DNA from: Acetobacteraceae bacterium
GTDB lineage: Bacteria > Pseudomonadota > Alphaproteobacteria > Acetobacterales > Acetobacteraceae
Direction: 5' to 3'
DNA: 64,000 nt
NCBI GenBank assembly: GCA_027487385.1
Contig: JAIYDS010000205.1
Span: 17,986-81,985, forward strand
Positions 1 to 7,403 of this stretch are shown one piece after another. The notes beneath the pieces were generated by a model. It saw only the letters and a program-made list of their open reading frames with translations. It ran no database searches and had not been told where the DNA came from. How positions within the stretch are numbered: position 1 is the first letter of the stretch; every line of letters begins with the position of its first letter. A program made the translations under genes and the position numbers.

Positions 1-191
1 GCGCGGCCGGGCCGGCCGCCGGGTGTGACCAGCAGCCCCGCCGCCCGCAGCGCCTCGATCGGGATCAGCGCGGCCGGCGGCAGCGCGAGCAGCGCGGTGA
101 CGGGAGGGCGCGGTTTCTCCGCCGCCTCGCGGCGCAGCATCTCGGCCGCGCGCTCCACCAGGTGGCCGCGGAACTGGGCGTCGGCGCTCAT
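1..191 (-). CDS. Tyrosine autokinase of the exopolysaccharide system, N-terminal part only
   Basis: The reading frame begins with ATG at 191 on the minus strand and runs off the window, leaving 63 residues. It opens MSADAQFRGHLVERAAEML and continues to IPIEALRAAGLLVTPGG, which resembles the N-terminal stretch of CpsD/CapB-type autokinases in XrtA/PEP-CTERM loci (a LVERA-like helix, then an L-RAAG-VTP segment). The ATP-binding domain lies outside. Its start overlaps the stop of the chain-length determinant by four bases (ATGA), so the two are translationally coupled. These kinases normally phosphorylate their own tyrosine cluster and control chain length with the Wzz partner. The family call rests on a short segment plus position. 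Confidence 0.6.
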   Translation of the reverse strand, partial: MSADAQFRGHLVERAAEMLRREAAEKPRPPVTALLALPPAALIPIEALRAAGLLVTPGGRPGR

Positions 192-1687
192 GCGAAATGC
201 CTTATCAACTCGGCGGGCATGCCGGTGAGGACGGCCGCGTAGCCGACGAACAGCAGGGCCAGTCCGCCCAGGAAGGCGGCACTGGCCAAGCCCCCGCCCA
301 CCCGACGCGGCCCGGTGATGCCGCCCAGCACCGGCAGGCCCAGGGCGCGCAGATCCTGCAGCGTGTAGAAGCTGTGATCGAGGCGCGAGAGCGCGAAGGC
401 CGAGGCCAGGCCGGCCGCCAGCCCCGCCGCCAGCACGGCCGAGAAGAGCAGCAGCCGGTTGGGCGCGATGGGCCGCGTCGGCAGGCTCGGCGGGTCCACC
501 ACCTCCAGCCGCACGCGGTCCGAGCTGTTGCGCGCGGCGCCGGCGATCTGGATCGCCTCGCGCCGGCCCAGCAACTCGTCGTAATTGCGGCGCAGCACGG
601 TGTAGTCGCGGTTGAGGTTCAGCGCCTGAGCCTGCACCTCGGGCTCGCTGCGGGCGATGGCGTCGAGCCGCTCCACCTCCGAGCGGCCCAGCCGCTCCTG
701 GCGTTCGAGCGAGGCGATCTGTGCCGTCACATCCACCAGGCGGACGCGCAGCTGCTCCAGCAGCGGGTTGGAGCGCGCTGCGGCTGTGCCGCCGCGCGGG
801 GCGCTGCGCGCGCCACCACCGCTGCCGCGCAGCTCCGCCACGATGCCGCGGGCCGCGACCACATCGGGGTGCTGATCGGTGAGGCGCAGACGCAGCTCGC
901 GCAGCGCGCGCTCGGCCTCGGCCAGGCGGCCATTTCCGCCGCCCGCCTCCAGCGCCGGCAGGGCGGGGGTGGCGTCGATCTGCTGCTGGGTGATCTCGCG
1001 GCGCGAGCTCGCATCCTGCAGCTCACCCTGCACCTGGAGCACGCGGCTGCGCGCCGCCTCCAGGCGGGAGACCCCGCCCAACGCGTCCGAGGGCAGGATG
1101 TCCATGTAGCGCGCCTGGAACTCGGCCCGGCGCTGCTCGGCCTGGCGCAGCTGCGCCTCATAGCTCGCGATCTGCTGCGCGACGAAACTGCGCGCGCTGT
1201 CCATCTGCTGCCGGTCATTCGCCGTCGCGGCCTCGATGAAAAGGTTCAGCGTCGTCTGCACCACATCGCGGGCGATGCGGGGATTGCGGTCGCGATAGTC
1301 GATGGTGAAGAGATTGCGCGTCTGGGTGGTGATGCGGATCTCGCGCGCCAGGCGCTGGATCAGCGCATCCCGCTCTGCGGCGGCCTCCACGCGCTCGCGC
1401 AGGTCGGTGCGGGCGACGACCTTCTCGAGGTTGGGGCGGCTCAGCAATGTGCGTTGCAGCACCTCGACCTGGCCGGCGGGCGTGCTCTCGATCGCGATGC
1501 CGCGCAGCAGCAGGCTGAGGATGGCATCGGCATCGGCATAGACGCGGGCGTTGGATTCATACTGGCTCGGCAGCATCTGCACGGCGAACCAGCCGCCGCC
1601 GCAGACCAGCCAGGCGACGAGCAGCGCGCTCCAGCGATGCCGGGCCATGGCGGCGGCATGCCGCCTGAGGAGGTTCATCAGCGCCAC
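188..1687 (-). CDS. Polysaccharide chain-length determinant (Wzz/GumC type, XrtA-associated)
   Basis: A 499-residue inner-membrane protein that should set chain length together with the autokinase encoded just downstream. An N-terminal membrane segment follows MALMNLLRRH (about residues 18-37). A Wzz-like periplasmic region follows, with SQYESNARVYAD and a long coiled-coil stretch rich in Q, R and E (about 150-370). The C-terminal membrane segments start after RPIAPNRLLLFSAVLAAG, where the proline-rich motif before the last helices is typical of Wzz/GumC proteins. Length fits the XrtA-associated family. It lies between the export lipoprotein (3 bp upstream) and the kinase, the usual order for such a co-polymerase module. 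There is no kinase domain, consistent with a separate kinase gene. Confidence 0.88.
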   Translation of the reverse strand: MALMNLLRRHAAAMARHRWSALLVAWLVCGGGWFAVQMLPSQYESNARVYADADAILSLLLRGIAIESTPAGQVEVLQRTLLSRPNLEKVVARTDLRERVEAAAERDALIQRLAREIRITTQTRNLFTIDYRDRNPRIARDVVQTTLNLFIEAATANDRQQMDSARSFVAQQIASYEAQLRQAEQRRAEFQARYMDILPSDALGGVSRLEAARSRVLQVQGELQDASSRREITQQQIDATPALPALEAGGGNGRLAEAERALRELRLRLTDQHPDVVAARGIVAELRGSGGGARSAPRGGTAAARSNPLLEQLRVRLVDVTAQIASLERQERLGRSEVERLDAIARSEPEVQAQALNLNRDYTVLRRNYDELLGRREAIQIAGAARNSSDRVRLEVVDPPSLPTRPIAPNRLLLFSAVLAAGLAAGLASAFALSRLDHSFYTLQDLRALGLPVLGGITGPRRVGGGLASAAFLGGLALLFVGYAAVLTGMPAELIRHFA

Positions 1688-1690
1688 GGT

Positions 1691-2314
1691 TCAGAACCAG
1701 CCCTGAGGGATGACGAGCGTATCGCCCGGATGCATCGCGACATCCTGGCTAATGTCGCCATCTCGCAGCAGGTCGGCCAGGCGGACGGGGATGCGCGTGG
1801 TCTGGGGATGGGCCTCGCCCGTTAGGCTCTCGCGCCGGATGATGGTGGCCCGGTTGCCGGCAGCGAAGCGTGTCAGCCCGCGCGCGCCGATGATGACGTC
1901 GAGCAGCGTCAGGCCGTCGCGATAGGGCGCGGACATGGGTTGCGCCACCTCGCCCACCACGCGGATCATGCGGCTGGGCGGGCCCTGGAAGCCGCGCACC
2001 ATGACGGTGACGCTTGGCTCGCGCACGAAGTCGCGCAGCTTCGCCTCGATGTCGCGGGCCAGGGCGGAGGGGGTCCGGCCGGCGGCCTGGATGTCTGGGA
2101 CCAACGGCAGGGAGAGCCGGCCATCGGGGCGGACGGGCAGGTCCGCCGCGCTGAGCTCCGGCGCGCGATAGACGAAGACGGTCAGCGTATCGCCCGCGCC
2201 GAGGATGTATTCGGAGCTCGGGATGACGCCGCGCTCGGGGGTCTGCGGCAATTGGCTGGCACATCCGGCGAGGATGGCGAGCGGCAGGGCGATGATGGAT
2301 CGAAGCCGTCGCAT
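1691..2314 (-). CDS. Polysaccharide export outer-membrane lipoprotein (Wza type)
   Basis: A 207-residue secreted lipoprotein expected to form the outer-membrane export channel for the polysaccharide. The chosen ATG gives MRRLRSIIALPLAILAGC, a signal peptide ending in a lipobox (LAGC); a start 57 bases upstream would bury this. The Poly_export/SLBB-type core is visible: YILGAGDTLTVFVY near residue 37, VRPDGRLSLPLV, a VMVRGF strand, VRVVGEV-type SLBB turn (here IRVVGEVAQP), and a final HPGDTLVIPQ. Size matches the short Wza-like proteins of XrtA loci rather than full-length Wza. It is the first gene of the minus-strand export operon. Confidence 0.88.
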   Translation of the reverse strand: MRRLRSIIALPLAILAGCASQLPQTPERGVIPSSEYILGAGDTLTVFVYRAPELSAADLPVRPDGRLSLPLVPDIQAAGRTPSALARDIEAKLRDFVREPSVTVMVRGFQGPPSRMIRVVGEVAQPMSAPYRDGLTLLDVIIGARGLTRFAAGNRATIIRRESLTGEAHPQTTRIPVRLADLLRDGDISQDVAMHPGDTLVIPQGWF

Positions 2315-2590
2315 GGCGGTTCCTCGGCTGGGGGTGTGGGTCGGTGCGGCACGGCACGTCCCATCAGCCACCCCGCCTGGGTCGTCGGCGGAACTTTCGA
2401 TGACAAGGATGACTACGCCGGGGCGGGCGTTGTTTCAAGAATATTTTACGTTTCTCTCCCTGTATTATATGTAAATATCAAAATTCTGGAGAAATATTTT
2501 CTTTTATTTTTCTATTTTATGAAATATCGGTCGTTATTTCTGAATGTAATTTTCCAAAAATCACGGATGTAAACAATAAATACTAGTATT
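2315..2590. promoter_or_regulatory. AT-rich divergent promoter region
   Basis: This spacer separates the export operon (minus) from the sugar transferase-prsKRT operon (plus). From about 2440 to 2590 it is strikingly AT-rich in otherwise very GC-rich DNA. On the minus strand a perfect TATAAT lies at 2469-2464, about 140 bases ahead of the lipoprotein start, but I see no good -35 box with it. A perfect 14-base palindrome (AAATACT/AGTATTT, 2578-2591) abuts the plus-strand start. No convincing sigma-54 site (GG-N10-GC) was found by eye. Confidence 0.5.
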
Positions 2591-4015
2591 TTGTTTGACA
2601 GTACGGATACCAGGGCGGAATACACAAGAAGAACTGTCGCAACACCAAGCAGGTCACCCGCCATCACCAACATCTTCGGCCACAATATCCGCTCCGACCT
2701 GCTGGCGCTCTACCTCGCGGAGGCATTGGCCGTCTTCCTGCTGGCCTATGGGCTGATGGCCTGGGGCTCCGGCGAGGTCGCCGCCATCCAACATGCCGAA
2801 CTCGCCCTGCTGGCGGCCGCGGTCGCCCTAGCCGCGGGCTTCGCCGCCGGCGCCGCCGGCCTCTACCAGCCGAGCGTCATGGCACGCGCCAGGCGCGCCG
2901 CGCTCGCCGGCGCCGTCGCCATCGGCCTGTTGGCGCTCGGCGTGGTCCTGGCGGTGAAGCTCTTCGGCCCCTGGAACCTTGGACTCTCCTCCAATGGGTT
3001 GCTGCTGGCCCTGATCCTGGGTGCCGTCGGCGGCATCGCCGTGGCGCGGCTGGCCCATGCGCTGGCCTCGCGCCGGGGCTTCCTCGCCCGGCGGCTGCTG
3101 CTGGTCCGCGACCCGCACACCGGCCGGCTGGGCGGTCAGGTGACGACGTCGGGCTCGCCGCTGATGACGACGGAGCTCACCCTTGCGGAGCCCAGCAGCG
3201 CAGCGCTGATCGCCCTACTGAGTCCCGCCTGGCTGCGTGCGCACAACCTCTGGGCCATCGTGGCCCCCGCGGGCACCGATGATGCGGCGCTGCGCCAGCA
3301 TTGCCGCGCCGCCGGACTGCGACTGCTGACGGAGGATGAGTTCCTCGAATGCCGCCTGAACCGCGTGGCCTGCGAGAGCCTGCCGCAGGATTGGCTGGCC
3401 ACCGCCCGCAGCATCCGTCCCGGCCTGGCCGAAGCCGGCTTCCGCCGTGGCTTCGACCTCCTCGTGGCCCTCACCCTGCTGCTCTTCACCCTGCCTGTCA
3501 TGCTGGTGACGGCGGCGCTCATCGCGCTCGACGGCAAGGGGCCCATCTTCTACCGGCAGGAGCGGTCGGGCCTGCATCGCCGCGGCTTCCAGCTCTACAA
3601 GTTCCGCAGCATGGTGGTGGATGCCGAGGCCGGCGGCACACCGCGCTGGGCCACCGCCGGCGATCCGCGCGTCACACGCATCGGCCGCTGGCTGCGCCTG
3701 ACCCGCATTGATGAGCTGCCGCAGCTGCTGAACGTGCTGCGCGGCGACATGTCCATCGTCGGCCCGCGCCCCGAGCGCCCGGGCTTCGTCGAGCAGCTGG
3801 GTGGCATCATCCCGCACTACCATGACCGCTCCAGCGTGAAGCCCGGCATCACCGGCTGGGCGCAGGTGAACTACCCTTATGGCGCCTCGGTCGAGGATGC
3901 GCGGATGAAGCTGGCCTATGACCTCTATTATGTCGGCCGGCGCAGCCTGTTTCTCGATCTGCTGATCCTCGTCGCCACGGTGCGCGTCGTCCTCTTCCAG
4001 GAAGGCGCGCGATGA
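2591..4015 (+). CDS. Initiating sugar transferase (polyprenyl-phosphate hexose-1-P transferase)
   Basis: It probably transfers the first sugar phosphate onto undecaprenyl phosphate to begin each repeat unit at the inner membrane. About four N-terminal membrane helices (residues about 35-160) precede a central region. A bacterial sugar transferase domain then begins around residue 285 with a membrane helix; it shows KGPIFYRQERSGLHRRGF, YKFRSM, LRLTRIDELPQLLNVLRGDMS and GPRPERP, all hallmarks of the PEP-CTERM-associated EpsB/WcaJ family. The start is uncertain: the frame can only open at TTG 2591, no Shine-Dalgarno is visible, and the first twenty or so codons (including AGA AGA) do not look like this genome's coding usage. 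Recognisable homology begins around residue 25. The stop overlaps prsK by four bases. Confidence 0.85.
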   Translation: MFDSTDTRAEYTRRTVATPSRSPAITNIFGHNIRSDLLALYLAEALAVFLLAYGLMAWGSGEVAAIQHAELALLAAAVALAAGFAAGAAGLYQPSVMARARRAALAGAVAIGLLALGVVLAVKLFGPWNLGLSSNGLLLALILGAVGGIAVARLAHALASRRGFLARRLLLVRDPHTGRLGGQVTTSGSPLMTTELTLAEPSSAALIALLSPAWLRAHNLWAIVAPAGTDDAALRQHCRAAGLRLLTEDEFLECRLNRVACESLPQDWLATARSIRPGLAEAGFRRGFDLLVALTLLLFTLPVMLVTAALIALDGKGPIFYRQERSGLHRRGFQLYKFRSMVVDAEAGGTPRWATAGDPRVTRIGRWLRLTRIDELPQLLNVLRGDMSIVGPRPERPGFVEQLGGIIPHYHDRSSVKPGITGWAQVNYPYGASVEDARMKLAYDLYYVGRRSLFLDLLILVATVRVVLFQEGAR

Positions 4016-5997
4016 GCCCCGACAGCACGGGATGGTTCCACGCCGGCGCGGCCCTGCTCTGCTTGGCCTGGGCGGTTCTCACGCTGATGCTGGGGCGGGG
4101 CCGGACGGCGGCGCTCCTCGCCGCGTGTCTGCTCGTCACGGCGCTTTGGGCCGCGGTGGTGGCCCTGATGCCCGCCGAGCCGCTGGCCGGCGCGGGCGGC
4201 GTGTTCGAGGTGCTGCGGAGCCTCAGCTGGCTCGCGATGCTGCTGCTGGTCTGCCACCGCCTGGGGGCGCGGCGCTGGGTGGCCTGGCTGGGGCTCGCGG
4301 GTGCGGTGCTGGCGCTGGCCGCGCTCTGGCCGGCGCTGGCGCGCAGCCTGCCGCTGCTGGGATCGCTCGGCTTTCTGCCGCGGCTCGCCCTCTCGCTGCT
4401 GGTCGTACTGACGGCCGAGAACCTCTACCGGAACGCGCCGGAGGCCGCCCGCTGGCATGTGGTGCTGCCCTGCATCGCGCTCGGCGGCCTCGCGGGCTTC
4501 GACCTGCTGCTCTACGCCGATGGCGCCCTCTCCCGCGCCTATTCCCCCGCCCTGCTGGATGCGCGGGCGGCGCTGACGGCCGTGGCGGCGCCGCTCCTGG
4601 CCATCGCCGCCCTGCGCGACCGGCGGGCACGGCGCGAGCCGCCGGTCTCGCGGCAATTCGTCTTCCACGGCGCGACGCTGATGGTCGCCGGGACCTTCCT
4701 GCTCGCCATCGGCGCGCTAAGCGAGGCGCTGCGCCAATGGGGCGTGGCCTGGGCCTCGGCGGCGCTGCTGGCCGCAGGGCTGATGGCGCTGGCCGTGGCG
4801 CTCAGCGCCGCCTCGCTGCGCGGAAGGCTGCGACGCCTGCTGGCGCGCCACTTCTTCCGCGCCCGGCATGACTACCGGCATGAATGGCTGCGCTGCCTCG
4901 CCACCCTCACTTTGCCTGAGGCCGAGGCGCCGGCCGAGATTCGCGCCATCCGCGCCCTGGCCGACCCGGCGGATTCGCCCTCAGGCGTGCTGCTGCTGCG
5001 GGATTCGGTCACCTCGGCCTGGCGCTGGGGCGGTGGCTGGAACGCCATCGCGGCCGAGCCTGATGCCGCGCTCCGCGCCGAGGTGAGCGATGCCCTGCGT
5101 GACGGCCCATGCCATGCCAAAACGCGCCCGGGCGGCCTGCCGGCCATTACGCGGGCCTATGGCGCGATTCACCTGGTCATCCCGCTGCTGCATCACCGAG
5201 ACGGCCTGATCGGTGCCGTGTTGCTGGCCCCGCCCCGCGCCCCTTTCCCGCTGGGCCGCGACGCCTTCGCCCTCTTGCAGATGTTGGGGCGCGAGGTCGC
5301 GATGTTCGTGGCCGAGCGCCGCGCCGCCGAACACCTGGCCGAGCAGGCGCAGTTGCAGGACTATGCCCGCCGCTTCGCCTTCGTGGCGCATGACGTGAAG
5401 AATGTCGGCGCCCAGCTCTCCATGTTGCTGGGCAATGCCGCGCTGCATATCGGCAACCCCGAATTCCAGCAGGACATGCTGCTGACGCTGCGCGCCTCGG
5501 CCGAGCGCATCCGAACCCTCATCGCCCGCCTCGATCAGGCCGAGGAGGCGCCCGCGCGGGCGGAGACCGACCCCCTGCCGCGCCTGCGCGCCCTGGCCCA
5601 GGGCTTGGGCCGCCCGGTGGAGCTGCTGCATGACGGCGCCGCGGCGCCGCGCATCGCCATGGCCCCGGAGCAATTCGATTCCGCCGTGCGACATTTGCTC
5701 GACAACGCCGTGCAGGCCGCGCCGCAGGGCGGGGCGCTGCGGCTGCGGCTGCGGCGTGAGGCGACCTGCAGCATCGTGGAGATCACCGACCGGGGCCCCG
5801 GCATGTCCGCCGAATTCGTGCGCGACGCGCTGTTTCGCCCGCTGGCCACGACACGCGAGGCGGGCAGCGGGATCGGCGCCTGGCAAGCACGGGAATTGTT
5901 GCGCGGCTGCGGCGGCGATCTCGATGTGGAAAGCCGCCCGGGCCAGGGCACCACGATGCGCCTGCGCCTGCCGCACGCAGCGGGGCTCGCCCGATGA
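4012..5997 (+). CDS. prsK: XrtA/PEP-CTERM-type histidine kinase PrsK
   Basis: A 661-residue membrane sensor kinase, partner of the response regulator that follows with a four-base overlap. About eight hydrophobic segments fill residues 1-280, a GAF-like region follows (about 310-440), then an atypical H-box with VAHDVKNVGAQ (His near residue 459). The ATPase domain has an N-box (LLDNAVQAAP), a G1 box (DRGPGMS) and GSGIGAWQARELL. The membrane-GAF-kinase architecture and the H-D-V-K-N variant are those of PrsK proteins beside exosortase-linked EPS genes. The signal is unknown; output should go to PrsR. Confidence 0.9.
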   Translation: MSPDSTGWFHAGAALLCLAWAVLTLMLGRGRTAALLAACLLVTALWAAVVALMPAEPLAGAGGVFEVLRSLSWLAMLLLVCHRLGARRWVAWLGLAGAVLALAALWPALARSLPLLGSLGFLPRLALSLLVVLTAENLYRNAPEAARWHVVLPCIALGGLAGFDLLLYADGALSRAYSPALLDARAALTAVAAPLLAIAALRDRRARREPPVSRQFVFHGATLMVAGTFLLAIGALSEALRQWGVAWASAALLAAGLMALAVALSAASLRGRLRRLLARHFFRARHDYRHEWLRCLATLTLPEAEAPAEIRAIRALADPADSPSGVLLLRDSVTSAWRWGGGWNAIAAEPDAALRAEVSDALRDGPCHAKTRPGGLPAITRAYGAIHLVIPLLHHRDGLIGAVLLAPPRAPFPLGRDAFALLQMLGREVAMFVAERRAAEHLAEQAQLQDYARRFAFVAHDVKNVGAQLSMLLGNAALHIGNPEFQQDMLLTLRASAERIRTLIARLDQAEEAPARAETDPLPRLRALAQGLGRPVELLHDGAAAPRIAMAPEQFDSAVRHLLDNAVQAAPQGGALRLRLRREATCSIVEITDRGPGMSAEFVRDALFRPLATTREAGSGIGAWQARELLRGCGGDLDVESRPGQGTTMRLRLPHAAGLAR

Positions 5998-7391
5998 GCA
6001 AGCCCAAGCTTCTGGTCATCGAGGATGACGCGGCGCTGGCCGCGCAATATCGCTGGGCCTTCCCCGATTGCCGCGTGCTGCTGGCCGGCGACCGGCGTCA
6101 GGCCCTCATGCTGGCCGAGCGCGAGCAGCCCGAGGCCGCGCTGCTCGACCTCGGCCTCGCGCCCGATGCCGAGGGCGTGACCGAGGGCTTCGCCACGCTG
6201 GATGGCCTGCGCAGCGTCAGCCGCGGCACGCTGGTCATCGTCGTCAGCGGGCAGGGCCAGCGGGAGAACATGCTGCGCGCCGTGGCGCAGGGCGCCTATG
6301 ATTTCTGCGAGAAGCCGGTGGACCTCGCCGCACTGCGCACCATCCTGGACCGTGCGCTGCGCCTGCGCGAGCTGGAGGATGAGAATCGCCGCCTCGCCCT
6401 CATCCCGCAGACCAGCCCGATCCAGGACATCATCACAGCCGATGAGGGCATGCTCCGCATCTGCCGCACGGTGGAGCGGCTGGCCCTGGTCTCCGTCCCC
6501 GTCCTGCTGCTGGGCGAAAGCGGCACGGGCAAGGAGGCGCTGGCCCGCGCGCTGCATGAGATGGGGCCGCGCGCCAAGGGCAGCTTCGTCGCCATCAATT
6601 GCGCGGCCATCCCCGAGCCGCTGCTAGAGAGCGAGCTCTTCGGCCATGAGCGCGGCGCCTTCACCGGCGCCGTGCGGCAGGTGGCCGGGCGGATCGAGGC
6701 CGCGCATGGCGGCACGCTCTTCCTCGATGAGGTGGGCGATCTCCCGGCGGGATTGCAGGCGAAGCTGCTGCGCTTCCTGCAGGATCAGGTGATCGAGCGC
6801 GTCGGCGGCCGCACGCCCATCCGCGTGGATGTGCGCCTCGTCTCCGCCACCAACCAGCCGCTGGAGGCGCTGGCGGAAAGTGGCGCTTTCCGCGCCGACC
6901 TGCTCTATCGCCTCAACTCGCTCATCATCCGCATCCCGCCGCTGCGCGATCGCGGCGGGGACAGCCTGCTGCTCGCGCGCTGGTTTGTCGCGCGCTACGC
7001 GGTGGAGTTCAACCGCAAGCTGCGCGGCCTGGATGCGGCCGCGATCGCGGCCATCGCCTCGCATCGCTGGCCCGGCAATGTGCGCGAATTGGGCAACCGC
7101 ATCCGTCGTGGCGCAGTGATGAGCGACGGCCCGCTGCTCTCGCCCGCCGATCTGGAATTGGAACCGGCGGAAGAGGGCGAGATGACCGATCTCAATCTCC
7201 GCACGCTGCGGCTGCGGGCCGAGCGCGCGGCGCTGGAGCAGGCGCTCGCCCGCACCCAAGGCGGGCTGGCCGCCGCCGCGCGGCTGCTCGGCATCAGCCG
7301 GCCCACCATCTACGCGCTGCTCGACACCCACGGCATCAGCGCCGGCCGCCGCCATGCCGACCACCCCACGCCGCCCCACGAAACGCCCTGA
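5994..7391 (+). CDS. prsR: Sigma-54-dependent response regulator PrsR
   Basis: A 465-residue NtrC-type activator. The receiver domain covers about residues 1-125 (acidic pair EDD near 10-12, phospho-acceptor Asp in LLDLGLAPD near 52, conserved Lys in CEKPVDL). The AAA+ domain carries Walker A GESGTGKE near 174, the sigma-54 contact loop GAFTGA near 220 and Walker B GTLFLDEVGDL. A Fis-type helix-turn-helix ends the protein (LAAAARLLGISRPTIYALL). Known PrsR proteins activate exosortase-linked EPS and PEP-CTERM genes from sigma-54 promoters. Translational overlap with prsK supports a cognate pair. I could not find a clear sigma-54 promoter in the window by eye. Confidence 0.92.
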   Translation: MSKPKLLVIEDDAALAAQYRWAFPDCRVLLAGDRRQALMLAEREQPEAALLDLGLAPDAEGVTEGFATLDGLRSVSRGTLVIVVSGQGQRENMLRAVAQGAYDFCEKPVDLAALRTILDRALRLRELEDENRRLALIPQTSPIQDIITADEGMLRICRTVERLALVSVPVLLLGESGTGKEALARALHEMGPRAKGSFVAINCAAIPEPLLESELFGHERGAFTGAVRQVAGRIEAAHGGTLFLDEVGDLPAGLQAKLLRFLQDQVIERVGGRTPIRVDVRLVSATNQPLEALAESGAFRADLLYRLNSLIIRIPPLRDRGGDSLLLARWFVARYAVEFNRKLRGLDAAAIAAIASHRWPGNVRELGNRIRRGAVMSDGPLLSPADLELEPAEEGEMTDLNLRTLRLRAERAALEQALARTQGGLAAAARLLGISRPTIYALLDTHGISAGRRHADHPTPPHETP

Positions 7392-7403
7392 GACGAGGCC
7401 GCC

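Noticed and set aside
197..1825. Long plus-strand ORF (542 codons) opposite the chain-length determinant
   Set aside because: It is an antisense shadow of a GC-rich gene: His/Gln/Arg-rich, no motifs, while the minus-strand frame is a clear Wzz protein.
2594..2622. TTGACA with possible GAATAC as a sigma-70 promoter for the sugar transferase
   Set aside because: The -10 match is poor and the site would lie inside the only available coding frame; kept only as a doubt about the start codon.
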